Positions 34,939 through 44,682 are shown, counted from the first letter of the stretch. The stretch: DNA of 64,000 nt from Chloroflexota bacterium (GCA_016838895.1 JAEKNU010000019.1:1-64000); one strand, 5' to 3'. Notes: a model not told the origin generated them from the letters alone. A program made the numbers and translations.

Positions 34939-36507
34939 CTAATTTGTTGTTTCTAATCGATAGTATAAATTACCTAATGGCGTTGCCCAGGTTGCTGAAT
35001 GTAATGCACTGATAATTGGACCTGGAGGACAACGGAATCCCATGTTTACAGCGGCGTAGAGTTCAGCTATGTGAACATGTCCTTGAGGGTTAAGTTTTGA
35101 CAATTCTCGCATAATGGAGAGAATAAATTTCTCAAAGTTTTGTTTTATCTTTGCGGGATTCCCCCAATACTCTTCAATTTCCTGTAATGATTCTGGCAAG
35201 GCAATTGCCATTCTTTCATCAATTTCTGATGGGACGACTTGTTTTAACATATTGAAAGTAAGATTCCCCTCAGTATTAACATTGGCAGTACGCAACCAGT
35301 CACGGGTAGTTCTAGTTGAGTCAAGCGATATGATAATTTCACCCGGAATATTGCTTTTCTTTAGTCGAATAATACTTCCCGGGATCAAATTATACTTCTT
35401 GTAAAAGGCACGTAACCCGAATACATATCTTGGCTTAAAGATAACCCAACCGGGGAACTTTTCTTTTGTAAGTTCATCAACAAATGTGAAAAGAACATTT
35501 TCCGATTCAAAAGCAATGGGGAAGAAAGTGCGTAGGCGATAGGAGAGGGGCAAAGTACCTGCTCGCCAGTGAGGAAAAATTAGATGAATGGTCACTTCAT
35601 CGGGATTGTCTTGAGAAACATCTTCAAATTCCCATTCGTCAAAAATAGATTCCTGAAGAATGTTTAGTTCATCGGTAATTTCTTTTTTCTCATATTCAAA
35701 AAGATTGGCTTTTAAATAAGGCGGAACACTTTTTACATAATCAGGCTCAAAACTTTGCAAAAACCAAAAGGTTTCACCTGCAGGGCCAACTTCATCGAAT
35801 CGCGGATCCTCTTGCAAGGCATAATTCATAGAGAATTCAGTTAAATTTGAATTATCGTCAAATGGAAATTCAAGGTTTTTTAGGATATCCAATGTACTTA
35901 ATGGCCCACCTTCTTCCATTTCTAAGAGGGCTTCTGCTAAATTTAAATAACCGGTATTAATATCAACTAATAATGCCTGTGGAAAAGATTTGCCGCCAAT
36001 ACATACAATTTCATTATTTGTATCCATGGCTTCATTGATAATTTTAGTAATTTGAGCACCATAGTTTTCCACGATACTCTTTTCTACTTCATCATTTTCT
36101 GATGTCATTGCATTCAAAATATTTAATGGATGATCCTCGTAATCAATAACATATTCTTTTGTGAGATTTTTTGAAAACTCCACTTCCATCACATTGAAAG
36201 AAGTGTCTGTTAAGCTGAGTCCATCTCGAATATTTTTTACAGTGGCAACTTTGCCACCTTCTTGTGGGAAGAAAACATGGTCATTAATTTCATAGTGTTC
36301 TTTCGGAAAATATTGTTTTTGGTTTGCGGTAACTTCTTGTGCTTGCATACGTTGCATACGCAATCTTTCAGATATTAATGCAACTGCCAAATCAAGATCA
36401 GTTAATGGTTCTTCTTTTTCCAATAAAAAATTATATAGAAATTCTAAATCATCTGCCGTAAATGATAAATCTCGCCAATATGCATCAATTGTTTTTGTAA
36501 ATACCAT
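34939..36507 (-). CDS. Large unknown protein with HARE-HTH-like segment
   Basis: A 522-aa soluble protein of unknown family. It has an N-terminal helical part, a small beta region (INDHVFFPQEGGKVATVKNI), and a segment near 190-260 resembling a HARE-type winged helix (LNLAEALLEMEEGGPLSTLD, then DPRFDEVG). A beta stretch IPGSIIRLKKS follows, and another winged-helix-like end (GHVHIAELYAAVNMGF). The pattern suggests a nucleic-acid-binding regulator. The start at 36507 is chosen for the upstream GAAGTGATG; ATGs at 36513 and 36525 are possible. Confidence 0.6.
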   Translation of the reverse strand: MVFTKTIDAYWRDLSFTADDLEFLYNFLLEKEEPLTDLDLAVALISERLRMQRMQAQEVTANQKQYFPKEHYEINDHVFFPQEGGKVATVKNIRDGLSLTDTSFNVMEVEFSKNLTKEYVIDYEDHPLNILNAMTSENDEVEKSIVENYGAQITKIINEAMDTNNEIVCIGGKSFPQALLVDINTGYLNLAEALLEMEEGGPLSTLDILKNLEFPFDDNSNLTEFSMNYALQEDPRFDEVGPAGETFWFLQSFEPDYVKSVPPYLKANLFEYEKKEITDELNILQESIFDEWEFEDVSQDNPDEVTIHLIFPHWRAGTLPLSYRLRTFFPIAFESENVLFTFVDELTKEKFPGWVIFKPRYVFGLRAFYKKYNLIPGSIIRLKKSNIPGEIIISLDSTRTTRDWLRTANVNTEGNLTFNMLKQVVPSEIDERMAIALPESLQEIEEYWGNPAKIKQNFEKFILSIMRELSKLNPQGHVHIAELYAAVNMGFRCPPGPIISALHSATWATPLGNLYYRLETTN

Positions 36508-36567
36508 TGTCATCACTTCTTTCATGAAAATATCTTATTTGTCTGTATTGCAAAACTTACGAATCAT

Positions 36568-36595
36568 ATTATACCGTACCTTGACAATGAATCAA
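36568..36595 (-). promoter_or_regulatory. Promoter of the unknown-pair/tRNA unit
   Basis: Minus strand: TTGATT (36590-36595), 16-nt spacer, TATAAT (36568-36573). It lies 43-61 nt before the possible start codons and just downstream of the M23 peptidase gene. Confidence 0.5.
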
Positions 36596-36600
36596 GCAAG

Positions 36601-37929
36601 CTATGGAATACTCGTCTCAATCCATTGTAGTGGATCCACTTGCACATCATTCAGCATCAGTTCCCAGTGTAAGTGTGATCCTGTTGATCTACCGGTGGTA
36701 CCAATAATCCCAATGATTTGACCTTCTTCTACGATATCACCAACCTGAACATCAATTGTTTGCATATGCCAATAACCGGTAAAAATACCCCAGCCGTGAT
36801 CAATGACAACAGAATTTCCTCTCACGAACCACTCTCCTGCATGAACAACACGACCGGCTCCAGACGCATAGATATTTAAATTTGCGGCACAAATACCAAA
36901 GTCAACACCTGTATGGAAGGCGTCATATGGACCATGATTATAGGACCGTATTGACCCATAGCGAGAACGTATGCACGGCTCATCAACAGGATAAGAAAAA
37001 CTACCATCCCATAAATCTCGATCGGACACATTGTTTGCTATAGCAAACAATTGTTCTTCTTCGGGCATGGTTTTTTCAGGGTCTATATAATCAGGCTCAA
37101 CCACAATCACTGGATCTGTAGTGAATGCTGAATCGCCGGTGAGAATATTCTGCGAATATAGCACCTGATTTCTATCATCCGAAAGAGATTGTAAAAGTAA
37201 TTCACGCAGGCCGGTGTCACTTAGAGCATTTATCCCATACATGGCAAGATATTTTCCCGATTCATATTGAAAAACCGGGATTCGCTTATTATCAATGAGG
37301 AATTGCAACGTTTGATCAGGTACGGCCTCAAAGTATATATAGTTTGTTTTTCCTTGCTCAAATGGAAAAGGATTGATTGATAAATCTTGAATTTCTATAT
37401 GATCTTTATTGATTACTTTAGCGGTGATTTGAGAGAAATCATTTTCCCAAATTGAAGTGTTTTCAATTGAGAGCTGTAAAAATGGAGAAGAAAAATTTTC
37501 CAATGCTATATTTTCAGAAGGATTTTGTTGGGCATCACGAATAGGAAGAATAATATCTTTTCCAGCAATGAGTTCATTGGGAGAGGTGATATGATTGATT
37601 TTTATAAAATATGTCTTATCGATTGAGGCTTTCTCCAGGAGATTTGAAAAGGTATCCGCAAGAGATATTGTATAGGGAATAAATTCTCCACTTATACCTT
37701 CAAATCCAGGAATTCGAATCATGTCACCTTCTGAAAGCCAATCCGGATTTGCCAATGAATTTACTTCCAGTATTTCGTCAATTGTTAAATCAAATTGATC
37801 CGCAATTGTATAAAGCGTATCCCCGGGTTGAACAATGTAAACTGGCAGTTCTGGTGTTTGTGCAGACACGGGAAACGCAACGCCAGAAAGGAGAAATGCG
37901 ATAAGTACTAACGAAATTTTAGTTTTCAT
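36601..37929 (-). CDS. Secreted LysM / M23 peptidase
   Basis: A 442-aa cell-wall hydrolase or hydrolase activator. The signal peptide is MKTKISLVLIAFLLSGVAFP (cleaved after VSA). Residues 32-77 form a LysM domain (YIVQPGDTLYTIADQF), possibly followed by a second degenerate one. The C-terminal LytM domain has the zinc ligands HTGVDFG, the histidine in GYWHM and HLHWE, so it looks catalytically complete. The ATG at 37929 overlaps the DUF192 stop by 11 nt, indicating coupling. Confidence 0.9.
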   Translation of the reverse strand: MKTKISLVLIAFLLSGVAFPVSAQTPELPVYIVQPGDTLYTIADQFDLTIDEILEVNSLANPDWLSEGDMIRIPGFEGISGEFIPYTISLADTFSNLLEKASIDKTYFIKINHITSPNELIAGKDIILPIRDAQQNPSENIALENFSSPFLQLSIENTSIWENDFSQITAKVINKDHIEIQDLSINPFPFEQGKTNYIYFEAVPDQTLQFLIDNKRIPVFQYESGKYLAMYGINALSDTGLRELLLQSLSDDRNQVLYSQNILTGDSAFTTDPVIVVEPDYIDPEKTMPEEEQLFAIANNVSDRDLWDGSFSYPVDEPCIRSRYGSIRSYNHGPYDAFHTGVDFGICAANLNIYASGAGRVVHAGEWFVRGNSVVIDHGWGIFTGYWHMQTIDVQVGDIVEEGQIIGIIGTTGRSTGSHLHWELMLNDVQVDPLQWIETSIP

Positions 37930-38281
37930 AGTCAAAAATGATTTTATCCCCTATTTTAAATTCGTCAATATGTTGAGCATGTAATTCGAAAATTGTATTG
38001 GCTGGTTTGCTCGGTGCATAGGCTAATCGCCAAGGCAAAGCCAGTACTTTGTCAACAATGACTTTATTTTGATTTACCCATAAAACAGTAATTGGGAAGC
38101 GCATAAATAACATATGAATTGTTGAATTTATTCTACTTTCCTGATTATATAAAAAAACAATGCCTTCATTTTTTGATAACGATTTGCGGAACATTAATCC
38201 CGATAATTTATCAAAATAAGATATACATTGTTTTACATGAATGTTTTCCCCTGATAATGTTGTTATTGAAAGTTTTGCCAT
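37919..38281 (-). CDS. DUF192 family protein
   Basis: A 120-aa protein with the DUF192 pattern GLMFRKSLSKNEGIVFLY, then a divergent form of the usual FWMKNT box (IHMLFMRFPITVLWVN) and the AYAPSKPANTIFEL end. Most relatives have a signal peptide; this one does not. The function is unknown. It is coupled to the M23 peptidase gene. Confidence 0.8.
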   Translation of the reverse strand: MAKLSITTLSGENIHVKQCISYFDKLSGLMFRKSLSKNEGIVFLYNQESRINSTIHMLFMRFPITVLWVNQNKVIVDKVLALPWRLAYAPSKPANTIFELHAQHIDEFKIGDKIIFDYEN

Positions 38282-38305
38282 AGTGAATCATTTCCCTGGA
38301 TAAGA

Positions 38306-38689
38306 TTATCCAGCAAGAACATCGTTTATCCTTTCAACTAAATCTTTTGGGTGGAAGGGTTTGCAAATATAATCATCAACTTTTGCAATCCTTAGGCCAA
38401 GGACTTTGTCAATTTCTTGTGATTTTGCCGTAACAATGATAACAGGTGTTTTTTTGAAACTATCAATGTTTCTGATTCGTTGAAATATTTCCCACCCATC
38501 TAAATCTGGCATCATTAGATCAAGAAGGATCAAATCAGGTTCAACTTGCGATATAAGAGAAAGCCCATCTTGACCATCTTTTGCAGTGTAAACTATAAAA
38601 TGATTTTGTTCCAAAATTACACGCATCAGATGAACCATATCCGTATCATCTTCAACATAAACTATTTTATATTTCTTATTAAAAATCAT
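38306..38689 (-). CDS. Orphan response-regulator receiver
   Basis: A 127-aa CheY-like protein. VEDD is at residues 12-15, the phospho-acceptor Asp57 in LILLDLMMPDLDG, the threonine in VIIVTAKS and the lysine in YICKPFHP. No output domain and no kinase adjacent. I chose the ATG at 38689; the longer frame uses TTG. It precedes DUF192 on the same strand by 24 nt and is divergent from the NarL-type regulator. Confidence 0.87.
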   Translation of the reverse strand: MIFNKKYKIVYVEDDTDMVHLMRVILEQNHFIVYTAKDGQDGLSLISQVEPDLILLDLMMPDLDGWEIFQRIRNIDSFKKTPVIIVTAKSQEIDKVLGLRIAKVDDYICKPFHPKDLVERINDVLAG

Positions 38690-38729
38690 TGGCACACCGT
38701 CCAATTTAACAATAATAACGTACTAAATA

Positions 38730-38915
38730 ATGCCACGGATTAAAATAAGTGTACCACAATCCGAATTGGATTTATTCAAAATTCCTCATGAATATCGTAA
38801 AAAGAAGAGTATGATAATACTAGAAGAAATCAATAGAAAGCTTGACATGCTGACACACTTCGATATACTACTTAATGATGGGAGTAATCAAGAATGGAAA
38901 AACAAAGAATATTAA
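38730..38915 (+). CDS. Possible small basic/acidic protein
   Basis: A 61-aa reading frame with an ATG, starting with [16 protein letters not shown] and ending inside the first codons of the next regulator gene (22-nt overlap). It is the only open frame in the gap between the divergent receiver and NarL-type genes. No clear ribosome site or family is visible. It may be a small partner protein or just the regulator's leader. Confidence 0.35.
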   Translation: MPRIKISVPQSELDLFKIPHEYRKKKSMIILEEINRKLDMLTHFDILLNDGSNQEWKNKEY

Positions 38916-39547
38916 TTGTTGATGATCATGAAGTTGTCCGGTTGGGATTAAAATCTCTTCTTGGCCATCATCCACAGTTTGAGGTTATTGGTGAAGCAGG
39001 CGCAGCAAAAGAAGCAATTGATTTGGTCGAAAAATTAATGCCTGATATTGTCTTGATGGATATTCGTCTACCTGGTGCATCAGGAATTGATGCATGTGAA
39101 GAAATTACCCAACGATTTGAGGGGGTACGCGTTGTGATGTTGACTTCATATGCAGAAGACGAAATGTTGTTTTCAGCAATACGAGCAGGTGCTTCGGGCT
39201 ATGTATTAAAACAAATCGGTGGCGATGATTTAATCCGTGCATTAGAAGCAGTAGGGCGGGGCGAAGCATTGCTTGATAGCGCAGTTACACAGCGTGTTTT
39301 CCAGGAAGTGCGCCGGGCTGTTAAAGAGGAAGAAGCATCTGCATTTGCTAACCTGAGTCAGCAGGAGAAGCATGTATTAATTCTGGTCTCAGAGGGTAAA
39401 ACGAATCGTGAGATTGCAAAAGCATTATTCCTGGGCGAAGGTACCGTAAGGAATTACGTGAGCAGTATTCTATCAAAACTTGGTGTTTCAAATCGTGCAG
39501 AAGCAGCAGCTTACGCGGTAGAGCACAGCTTAAGAGAATATTTATAG
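38894..39547 (+). CDS. NarL/FixJ-type response regulator
   Basis: A 217-aa two-domain transcription factor. The receiver domain has DDHEVV at residues 10-15, phospho-acceptor Asp56 in VLMDIRLPG, and VVMLTSYAE and YVLKQIGG for switching. The C-terminal LuxR helix-turn-helix reads [19 protein letters not shown] and [11 protein letters not shown]. It resembles DevR/NarL proteins. GGGAG lies 8 nt before the ATG. No cognate kinase is present in the window, so its signal and targets are unknown. Confidence 0.93.
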   Translation: MEKQRILIVDDHEVVRLGLKSLLGHHPQFEVIGEAGAAKEAIDLVEKLMPDIVLMDIRLPGASGIDACEEITQRFEGVRVVMLTSYAEDEMLFSAIRAGASGYVLKQIGGDDLIRALEAVGRGEALLDSAVTQRVFQEVRRAVKEEEASAFANLSQQEKHVLILVSEGKTNREIAKALFLGEGTVRNYVSSILSKLGVSNRAEAAAYAVEHSLREYL

Positions 39548-39574
39548 TAATTTCAAAATGTAAAAGTGATTGAG

Positions 39575-39612
39575 AGAAGATGTGCTGCCTTATTTACACA
39601 TCTTCTTATATT
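39575..39612 (+). terminator. Likely terminator after NarL-type regulator
   Basis: A 10-bp stem AGAAGATGTG (39575-39584) / CACATCTTCT (39597-39606), 12-nt loop, followed by TATATTTAT. The T run is interrupted, so strength is uncertain. The rest of 39613-39753 shows no gene. Confidence 0.55.
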
Positions 39613-39753
39613 TATGATTCATCATCAGGTTAAGGGCCAATTAAACCATGATCTATAATTGATTTCCCGATTCTACGATCCGTAACGGTTTTGCTCTATT
39701 GAGAACAAGCTGCAATTATTTTCACTTCAAAAAAAAATATTTTTTTGAAGTAG

Positions 39754-40140
39754 TTAATAAAAACTTTTGAATAATGTAATTATGTAGGGCATAAAAATCA
39801 ACAGTCCAATTATGATGGAAATAATTGCAGAAAATAGAACCGCTGCTGCCCCTACATCTTTTGATATTTTTGCCAGTGGATGATAAAACGGACAATAAAT
39901 ATCTACCATAATCTCAATAGCTGTATTTAATATTTCTGAACTGATAACCATACCAATTACCAAAAGAATAATTACCCATTCAAGCAAAGCTGCTTGAAAT
40001 ATGACCAATAATAACAAAGCAGCAACCGCGAAGGAGAAATGAACACGAAAGCTTTTCTCTGTTTTGATAAGGTGAGCCATTCCAGAAAACGCGTGTTTAA
40101 AGGTCAGTACCCAGGAAGTGTCTGATTTGAATAATTTCAT
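39754..40140 (-). CDS. dgkA: Diacylglycerol/undecaprenol kinase (DgkA type)
   Basis: A 128-aa integral membrane kinase that phosphorylates undecaprenol or diacylglycerol. After an N-terminal amphipathic segment there are three helices. The active-site motif EILNTAIE near 72-79 and KISKDVGAAAVL near 95-106 are intact. The ATG at 40140 overlaps the ybeY stop as ATGA; the longer frame from 40206 would overlap ybeY extensively. ybeY and dgkA are neighbours in many bacteria. Confidence 0.9.
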   Translation of the reverse strand: MKLFKSDTSWVLTFKHAFSGMAHLIKTEKSFRVHFSFAVAALLLLVIFQAALLEWVIILLVIGMVISSEILNTAIEIMVDIYCPFYHPLAKISKDVGAAAVLFSAIISIIIGLLIFMPYIITLFKSFY

Positions 40141-40601
40141 AAATAATATTGATCCGGATTCGCAGGACAATGTAATAATTGCAGTAATCTTGCCTGGTAT
40201 TCCCACATTACTTTTTTATTGTTGACCGTGTCATGATCATAGCCTAGTAAATGTAAAAGGCCGTGAATAATCAATAAATGGATCTCGTCAATAGGAGCAA
40301 CGTTGTCTTCTACTGATTGACGTTCTACTGTATCCATAGATATTACAATATCTCCAATATATACGGAATCATCTTCAGGATTTGATTCTTCGGATGGAAA
40401 CGATAAAACATCTGTCGGTGAATCAATACCGCGAAAATCAAGATTTAATGCTTGTATGGCAGGATCATCAACAAAGGCAATTGTAAAATCAGTGGAATCC
40501 AATATTTCCATCTCTATTAATAGAAGTTGAATATTTTTGCGCAACGCCAAACTATCAATACTGGATTGGAACTTTTGTGGAATATCCAAATATATACCCA
40601 T
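40137..40601 (-). CDS. ybeY: Endoribonuclease YbeY
   Basis: A 154-aa zinc-dependent RNase acting in 16S rRNA maturation and ribosome quality control. The diagnostic three-histidine motif HGLLHLLGYDHD is at residues 116-127, preceded by TDVLSFPSEE. It lies 17 nt after pgpH and overlaps dgkA by 4 nt, forming a unit. Confidence 0.95.
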   Translation of the reverse strand: MGIYLDIPQKFQSSIDSLALRKNIQLLLIEMEILDSTDFTIAFVDDPAIQALNLDFRGIDSPTDVLSFPSEESNPEDDSVYIGDIVISMDTVERQSVEDNVAPIDEIHLLIIHGLLHLLGYDHDTVNNKKVMWEYQARLLQLLHCPANPDQYYL

Positions 40602-40618
40602 TAGTATTCTCCAGACGA

Positions 40619-42757
40619 CTAATCACTTTTATTGTCTTTAGCATGGCGAATTTGCTTGATCGTTTTGGCTTCAGGCTGCATTTTGGGATATTCAATTCGT
40701 GGATGGTATGTGTTTTTCAAGGTTGAAGCAAACGATTCCATTGCAAGATGGAGATCACGCAACGTAAAAGTCGTATTATCCAATTGGCCTTCTGTTTGGC
40801 AAAATTCAAACACTTTACGAACGATTGACTTTAAATCATCTTCACTTTTCGGCATTTCAGCTCTAGCTCTTGCTTCACAACCATCTGCCAACATTATTAA
40901 GGCAGTTTCCCTTGAACGAGGTTTAGGGCCGGGATATTGAAAATCAGCTAAATCAACTTTTGATGGATCATTGCCTGCAGCTTGTACAGCTTTCATATAT
41001 TGATAGCGAGTCACTAATGTGCCATGGTGTTCAAGGACAAAATCGTGAATACGGTTTGGCAAGCGATGTTTTTTGGCCAGCACAATGCCATCATTGACAT
41101 GCTCTACAATTATTTTTGAACTCGAAATTGGATCCAACTCATCATGGGTATTAATTTCTGAACGAACTTGATTTTCAATGAAAAATAGGGGATTCATTGA
41201 TTTCCCTGCGTCATGGAATAATGCGCCAACACGTACAAGTAATGCATCAGCACCAATAGCCCTTGCAGCTTGTTCTGCCAAATTAGCAACTTGCAGGCTA
41301 TGTTGATATGTGCCAGGAGCGTTTACCAGCATGTGTTGAAGCAATGGATGATCCGGGCGGGAAATTTCCAGTAACTGCAATGTTGTCGTTACGCCCAAAA
41401 TTTGAGCAAATATATATTGTAGAACCATAGCAGCGATGGCGGATGCTATTCCATAAAAGAATGAAGCACCCAATAAAGTCAGTATGCCAATTAAGTCAGT
41501 GTTCATCTCAGTGAAACGATATCCTAAAATGATTGCTGATCCGGCCAATGAGATTAATACACCTGTCCATAAAAAAGTTGAGATGCGACGCCCTTTACCT
41601 AAAACCAGCATACCAATGATGACTGGTAAGGAATAATAGATCGTCAAACTTAAACTTTGTTCTAATCCAAAAGCACCTAACACTGCCAGTGCCAAACTAA
41701 ATACAATTCCAATTTCAAGAACAAATAAACTGGATATCGCTAATCCAAATGCTGCAACAGGGAATAAATAGGGTAGCACAGTATGATCCGGAATGACCAT
41801 GCGCATGCTATAGAGGATAATAAAAAATGTTATCAGAACTAATGCAATGCTACGATAATTTTGAAATTGATTTGCTCGCCTGAAGCGAATGTAATACAGG
41901 AATAATGCACTAATAAAAAGGGAAAATATTACTGAACCGAAAATAAATTGGGTTTCTTGTTGACGCTTTACCAGGCCGAACTGTTGTAATGCTTCCCAGA
42001 CAAGCGGGGAAACGATTTGTCCTCTTTGAATGATTGTTTCACCGGCAACATAAACTTTTTCTACCTGAATGACGTCTTCAACAGCTTGTTCGATAGCTAA
42101 TTCGGTTTGCTCACTGCTTACCAGGCTATTTGGCACAACAAATGGTGTCACGAGTTCGGATACCAGCGTTGCTTGAGATTCAGGTAAGGATAGATCAATT
42201 AATGTTGAAATATTACGTCTTGCATCATTTAAACGATCCGTTCGGATTGTTGTTCTCATGACTTGCTCAAGAACATTCATCGCTTCAAGATTAACAGTTT
42301 CCCAGCGTGTATCAGAGATATTCAAAATTTTTAGAGCCATGTCCGCATTAATCGATACATCAACCATATGAGAGAGATCAGCGATTTTCTGATCCTGACT
42401 TGCATAGGTATCAGCTCGGACTGAATTTATATAGGCAACAGATAGACGTAGTCTTTCAATTTGTCGTCGAGTAATACCCGGATCAGCGGGTAAATAAACA
42501 TTGGAAATGGAATTCTCGGCCACGTCTTTTGCTCTTTGCGTTAATTCATCACTAAAATATACAATATCTGATGGCGCTTGAATATCGTATGGTGATACTT
42601 CACCTTGATTAATTGCATAGGAAGCTGGATGCAAAATAATTGGTAATAAGAGGGCACCAAAAATTAATGCGGCAATTATAATACCCCAAAGCAAGTAAAT
42701 AACAAATCGCTTATTTGATCGGATTATTTTCCTGGTTGTTAATTTTATTTCAGTCAT
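40619..42757 (-). CDS. pgpH: 7TM-HD cyclic-di-AMP phosphodiesterase (PgpH type)
   Basis: A 712-aa membrane protein. An N-terminal helix (near 18-40) is followed by an extracytoplasmic helical domain to about residue 270, then 7 membrane helices (about 275-460), then a cytosolic HD domain. The metal motif is HDAGK near 514 where most relatives have HDIGK, and the downstream HH pair (EHHGT) is kept. Related proteins degrade c-di-AMP. The gene order pgpH-ybeY-dgkA matches Firmicutes. Confidence 0.92.
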   Translation of the reverse strand: MTEIKLTTRKIIRSNKRFVIYLLWGIIIAALIFGALLLPIILHPASYAINQGEVSPYDIQAPSDIVYFSDELTQRAKDVAENSISNVYLPADPGITRRQIERLRLSVAYINSVRADTYASQDQKIADLSHMVDVSINADMALKILNISDTRWETVNLEAMNVLEQVMRTTIRTDRLNDARRNISTLIDLSLPESQATLVSELVTPFVVPNSLVSSEQTELAIEQAVEDVIQVEKVYVAGETIIQRGQIVSPLVWEALQQFGLVKRQQETQFIFGSVIFSLFISALFLYYIRFRRANQFQNYRSIALVLITFFIILYSMRMVIPDHTVLPYLFPVAAFGLAISSLFVLEIGIVFSLALAVLGAFGLEQSLSLTIYYSLPVIIGMLVLGKGRRISTFLWTGVLISLAGSAIILGYRFTEMNTDLIGILTLLGASFFYGIASAIAAMVLQYIFAQILGVTTTLQLLEISRPDHPLLQHMLVNAPGTYQHSLQVANLAEQAARAIGADALLVRVGALFHDAGKSMNPLFFIENQVRSEINTHDELDPISSSKIIVEHVNDGIVLAKKHRLPNRIHDFVLEHHGTLVTRYQYMKAVQAAGNDPSKVDLADFQYPGPKPRSRETALIMLADGCEARARAEMPKSEDDLKSIVRKVFEFCQTEGQLDNTTFTLRDLHLAMESFASTLKNTYHPRIEYPKMQPEAKTIKQIRHAKDNKSD

Positions 42758-42759
42758 AA

Positions 42760-43209
42760 CTAGTTTAGTAATAGATCGCGCAGAACCTTGCTGACAGCGG
42801 AATTTGCTGCTCGGCCCGCAATGGCTTTAATGGCTATTGGCATGACTTTGCCCATATCCTTTTGGGAGGAGGCACCTTCCTGTTCGATAATTCCCTTCAA
42901 TATACCTGAAATTTCTTCATCGGATAATTGTTCAGGTAAATACTTTTTTAAATTTTCCAATTCTTTTTCATTGGATTCGATAATATCATCACGATTCCCT
43001 TTTCTAGCTTCTTCGATTGCATCATTTCGCATTTTGATTTCTTTCTGAATAATCACCAGATACTCTTCATCGGACTCCAATTTAACAGCTTTTTCAACTT
43101 CTACGTATTTTACCGCGGACATAATGCCACGAATAATATTCTTTGATAAAACATCCTTACTTTTCATGGCAACAATTAGATCAGCTTGAAGGCGCTCTTT
43201 GAGCTTCAT
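42760..43209 (-). CDS. GatB/YqeY domain protein
   Basis: A 149-aa helical protein of the YqeY family, related to the C-terminal tRNA-binding part of the GatB amidotransferase subunit. It has MKSKDVLSKNIIRGIMSAVK and the end QKDMGKVMPIAI ... ANSAVSKVLRDLL, with the usual length. The role is unproven. AAGGAT precedes the ATG. The stop is 2 nt before pgpH. Confidence 0.9.
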   Translation of the reverse strand: MKLKERLQADLIVAMKSKDVLSKNIIRGIMSAVKYVEVEKAVKLESDEEYLVIIQKEIKMRNDAIEEARKGNRDDIIESNEKELENLKKYLPEQLSDEEISGILKGIIEQEGASSQKDMGKVMPIAIKAIAGRAANSAVSKVLRDLLLN

Positions 43210-43220
43210 ATTTATTATCC

Positions 43221-43769
43221 TTAATCTATTGATAGTGACTGTTCAATTTTATCAAATATTGCCTCTCCAATACCAGGCACATTCAATAAATCATGAATAT
43301 TGAGAAAATCACCATGTGTTTCACGGTATTCGACAATATCATTAGCTTTACTCTCACCAATACCCGAAAGTTTGCATAATTCTTCAATGGAAGCTGTATT
43401 GATATTGATTTGATCAAGCACATCCTGTGATTCTACACTTGAGATGTGCTTACTCAAATCCTCACCAACACACGGTATGTAGATTTTTTCTCCGTCAGAC
43501 ACTTTTTCTGCAAAATTAATTTGGGTTATATCTGCATTGTTCGTTAACCCACCTGCAGTTGAAATTGCTTCTTCAACCCTGTCGCCTTGATTAAATGAAT
43601 ATACACCAGGATTATTTACTGCGCCATCCAAATGGCAAATAATTGGAGAAGGTGTACTGGTTGATATCAGAATGGAATCTCCCTTTTCAGGCAATACAAA
43701 TAAGAATATTGCACCAGCAAGGAGCAAACCGCTCAGCACACCAATTACCCCAATCATTATTGATTTCAT
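43221..43769 (-). CDS. ComEA-like helix-hairpin-helix protein
   Basis: A 182-aa membrane-anchored DNA-binding protein. An N-terminal helix (residues 5-27) is followed by a SLBB-like domain (CHLDGAVNNPGVYSF) and two HhH motifs (LCKLSGIGESKANDIV and LLNVPGIGEAIFDKI). ComEA proteins bind incoming DNA during natural transformation. ComEC was not seen here. I chose the ATG at 43769, 4 nt past the DUF1385 stop; ATGs at 43799 and 43811 overlap that gene. Confidence 0.85.
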   Translation of the reverse strand: MKSIMIGVIGVLSGLLLAGAIFLFVLPEKGDSILISTSTPSPIICHLDGAVNNPGVYSFNQGDRVEEAISTAGGLTNNADITQINFAEKVSDGEKIYIPCVGEDLSKHISSVESQDVLDQININTASIEELCKLSGIGESKANDIVEYRETHGDFLNIHDLLNVPGIGEAIFDKIEQSLSID

Positions 43770-43773
43770 TATT

Positions 43774-44673
43774 TTACGCGCTATCCTCTGAAATGCCATT
43801 CTCCAGTTCATACATTGTATTGAAAGCAGTTATGGCGACTTCCACCATACCATCCTCTGGGGGGCGAGTTGTTAGACTTTGCAGCTTTAGATTGGGAACC
43901 ATTAACCAGCTCACAAATTTTGAGTCTAGATGATTGCTTGTGAAGCGAATATATTCATAAGCTATACCAACAATTACCGGTAACAGTAAGATTCTGGAAA
44001 TTAAGCGAACCAAAACCGTTTGTGGACCTACAAAGGCAAATACCAATACCGAGATAATAACCAGGGTTAATAAAAATGAAGTTCCACATCTTGGATGAAC
44101 GATACTGGCTTTTTGCACAGATTCAACGGTTAATGGTTTATTTCCTTCAAATGCATTTACCGTTTTATGTTCAGCACCATGATACATAAAAACACGTTCA
44201 ATATCATCCATTTTGCCAACGAGCCAAATATATCCAATAACAAAGATCAATCGGATGATGCCTTCAATAACATTGCTCCACCAAGATGATATTCCCAGCC
44301 ATTTTTCAAATCCCTGTCCAATCGCTGAAGGGACAAGGAAAAAGGCGACAACAAATACAGTCATTGAGATGAGTAGGGTAAGTACTAGCGAAGTGCCTTC
44401 TATTTTTTCATCTTCTTCTTCAGCTTGCATATTGGCTGAAATAGTCAAATATTTTGTACCGAGTACCAGACTATCCCATAACATAATTAAACCGCGTAAA
44501 AAGGGAATTTTACGAATCGCTGATTGATAAATACCTGAAAGTGTTTCTGTAACAGTTTCAATTGTGCCATCTGGTTTTCGAAATGATGCGGCCATGTGAT
44601 TTTTGCCACGCATTAATACACCTTCAATTAATGCCTGACCACCATAGGCTGGGAGTTTTAGATTGTCACTCAT
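43774..44673 (-). CDS. DUF1385 membrane protein
   Basis: A 299-aa protein with about 4-5 hydrophobic helices. YGGQALIEGVLMRG at residues 9-22, GAEHKTVNAFE near 165 and HPRCGTSFL near 192 are the family hallmarks. The function is unknown. AAAGGAT precedes the ATG. It lies 9 nt after the M20 peptidase gene. Confidence 0.9.
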   Translation of the reverse strand: MSDNLKLPAYGGQALIEGVLMRGKNHMAASFRKPDGTIETVTETLSGIYQSAIRKIPFLRGLIMLWDSLVLGTKYLTISANMQAEEEDEKIEGTSLVLTLLISMTVFVVAFFLVPSAIGQGFEKWLGISSWWSNVIEGIIRLIFVIGYIWLVGKMDDIERVFMYHGAEHKTVNAFEGNKPLTVESVQKASIVHPRCGTSFLLTLVIISVLVFAFVGPQTVLVRLISRILLLPVIVGIAYEYIRFTSNHLDSKFVSWLMVPNLKLQSLTTRPPEDGMVEVAITAFNTMYELENGISEDSA

Positions 44674-44682
44674 AATATCCTT

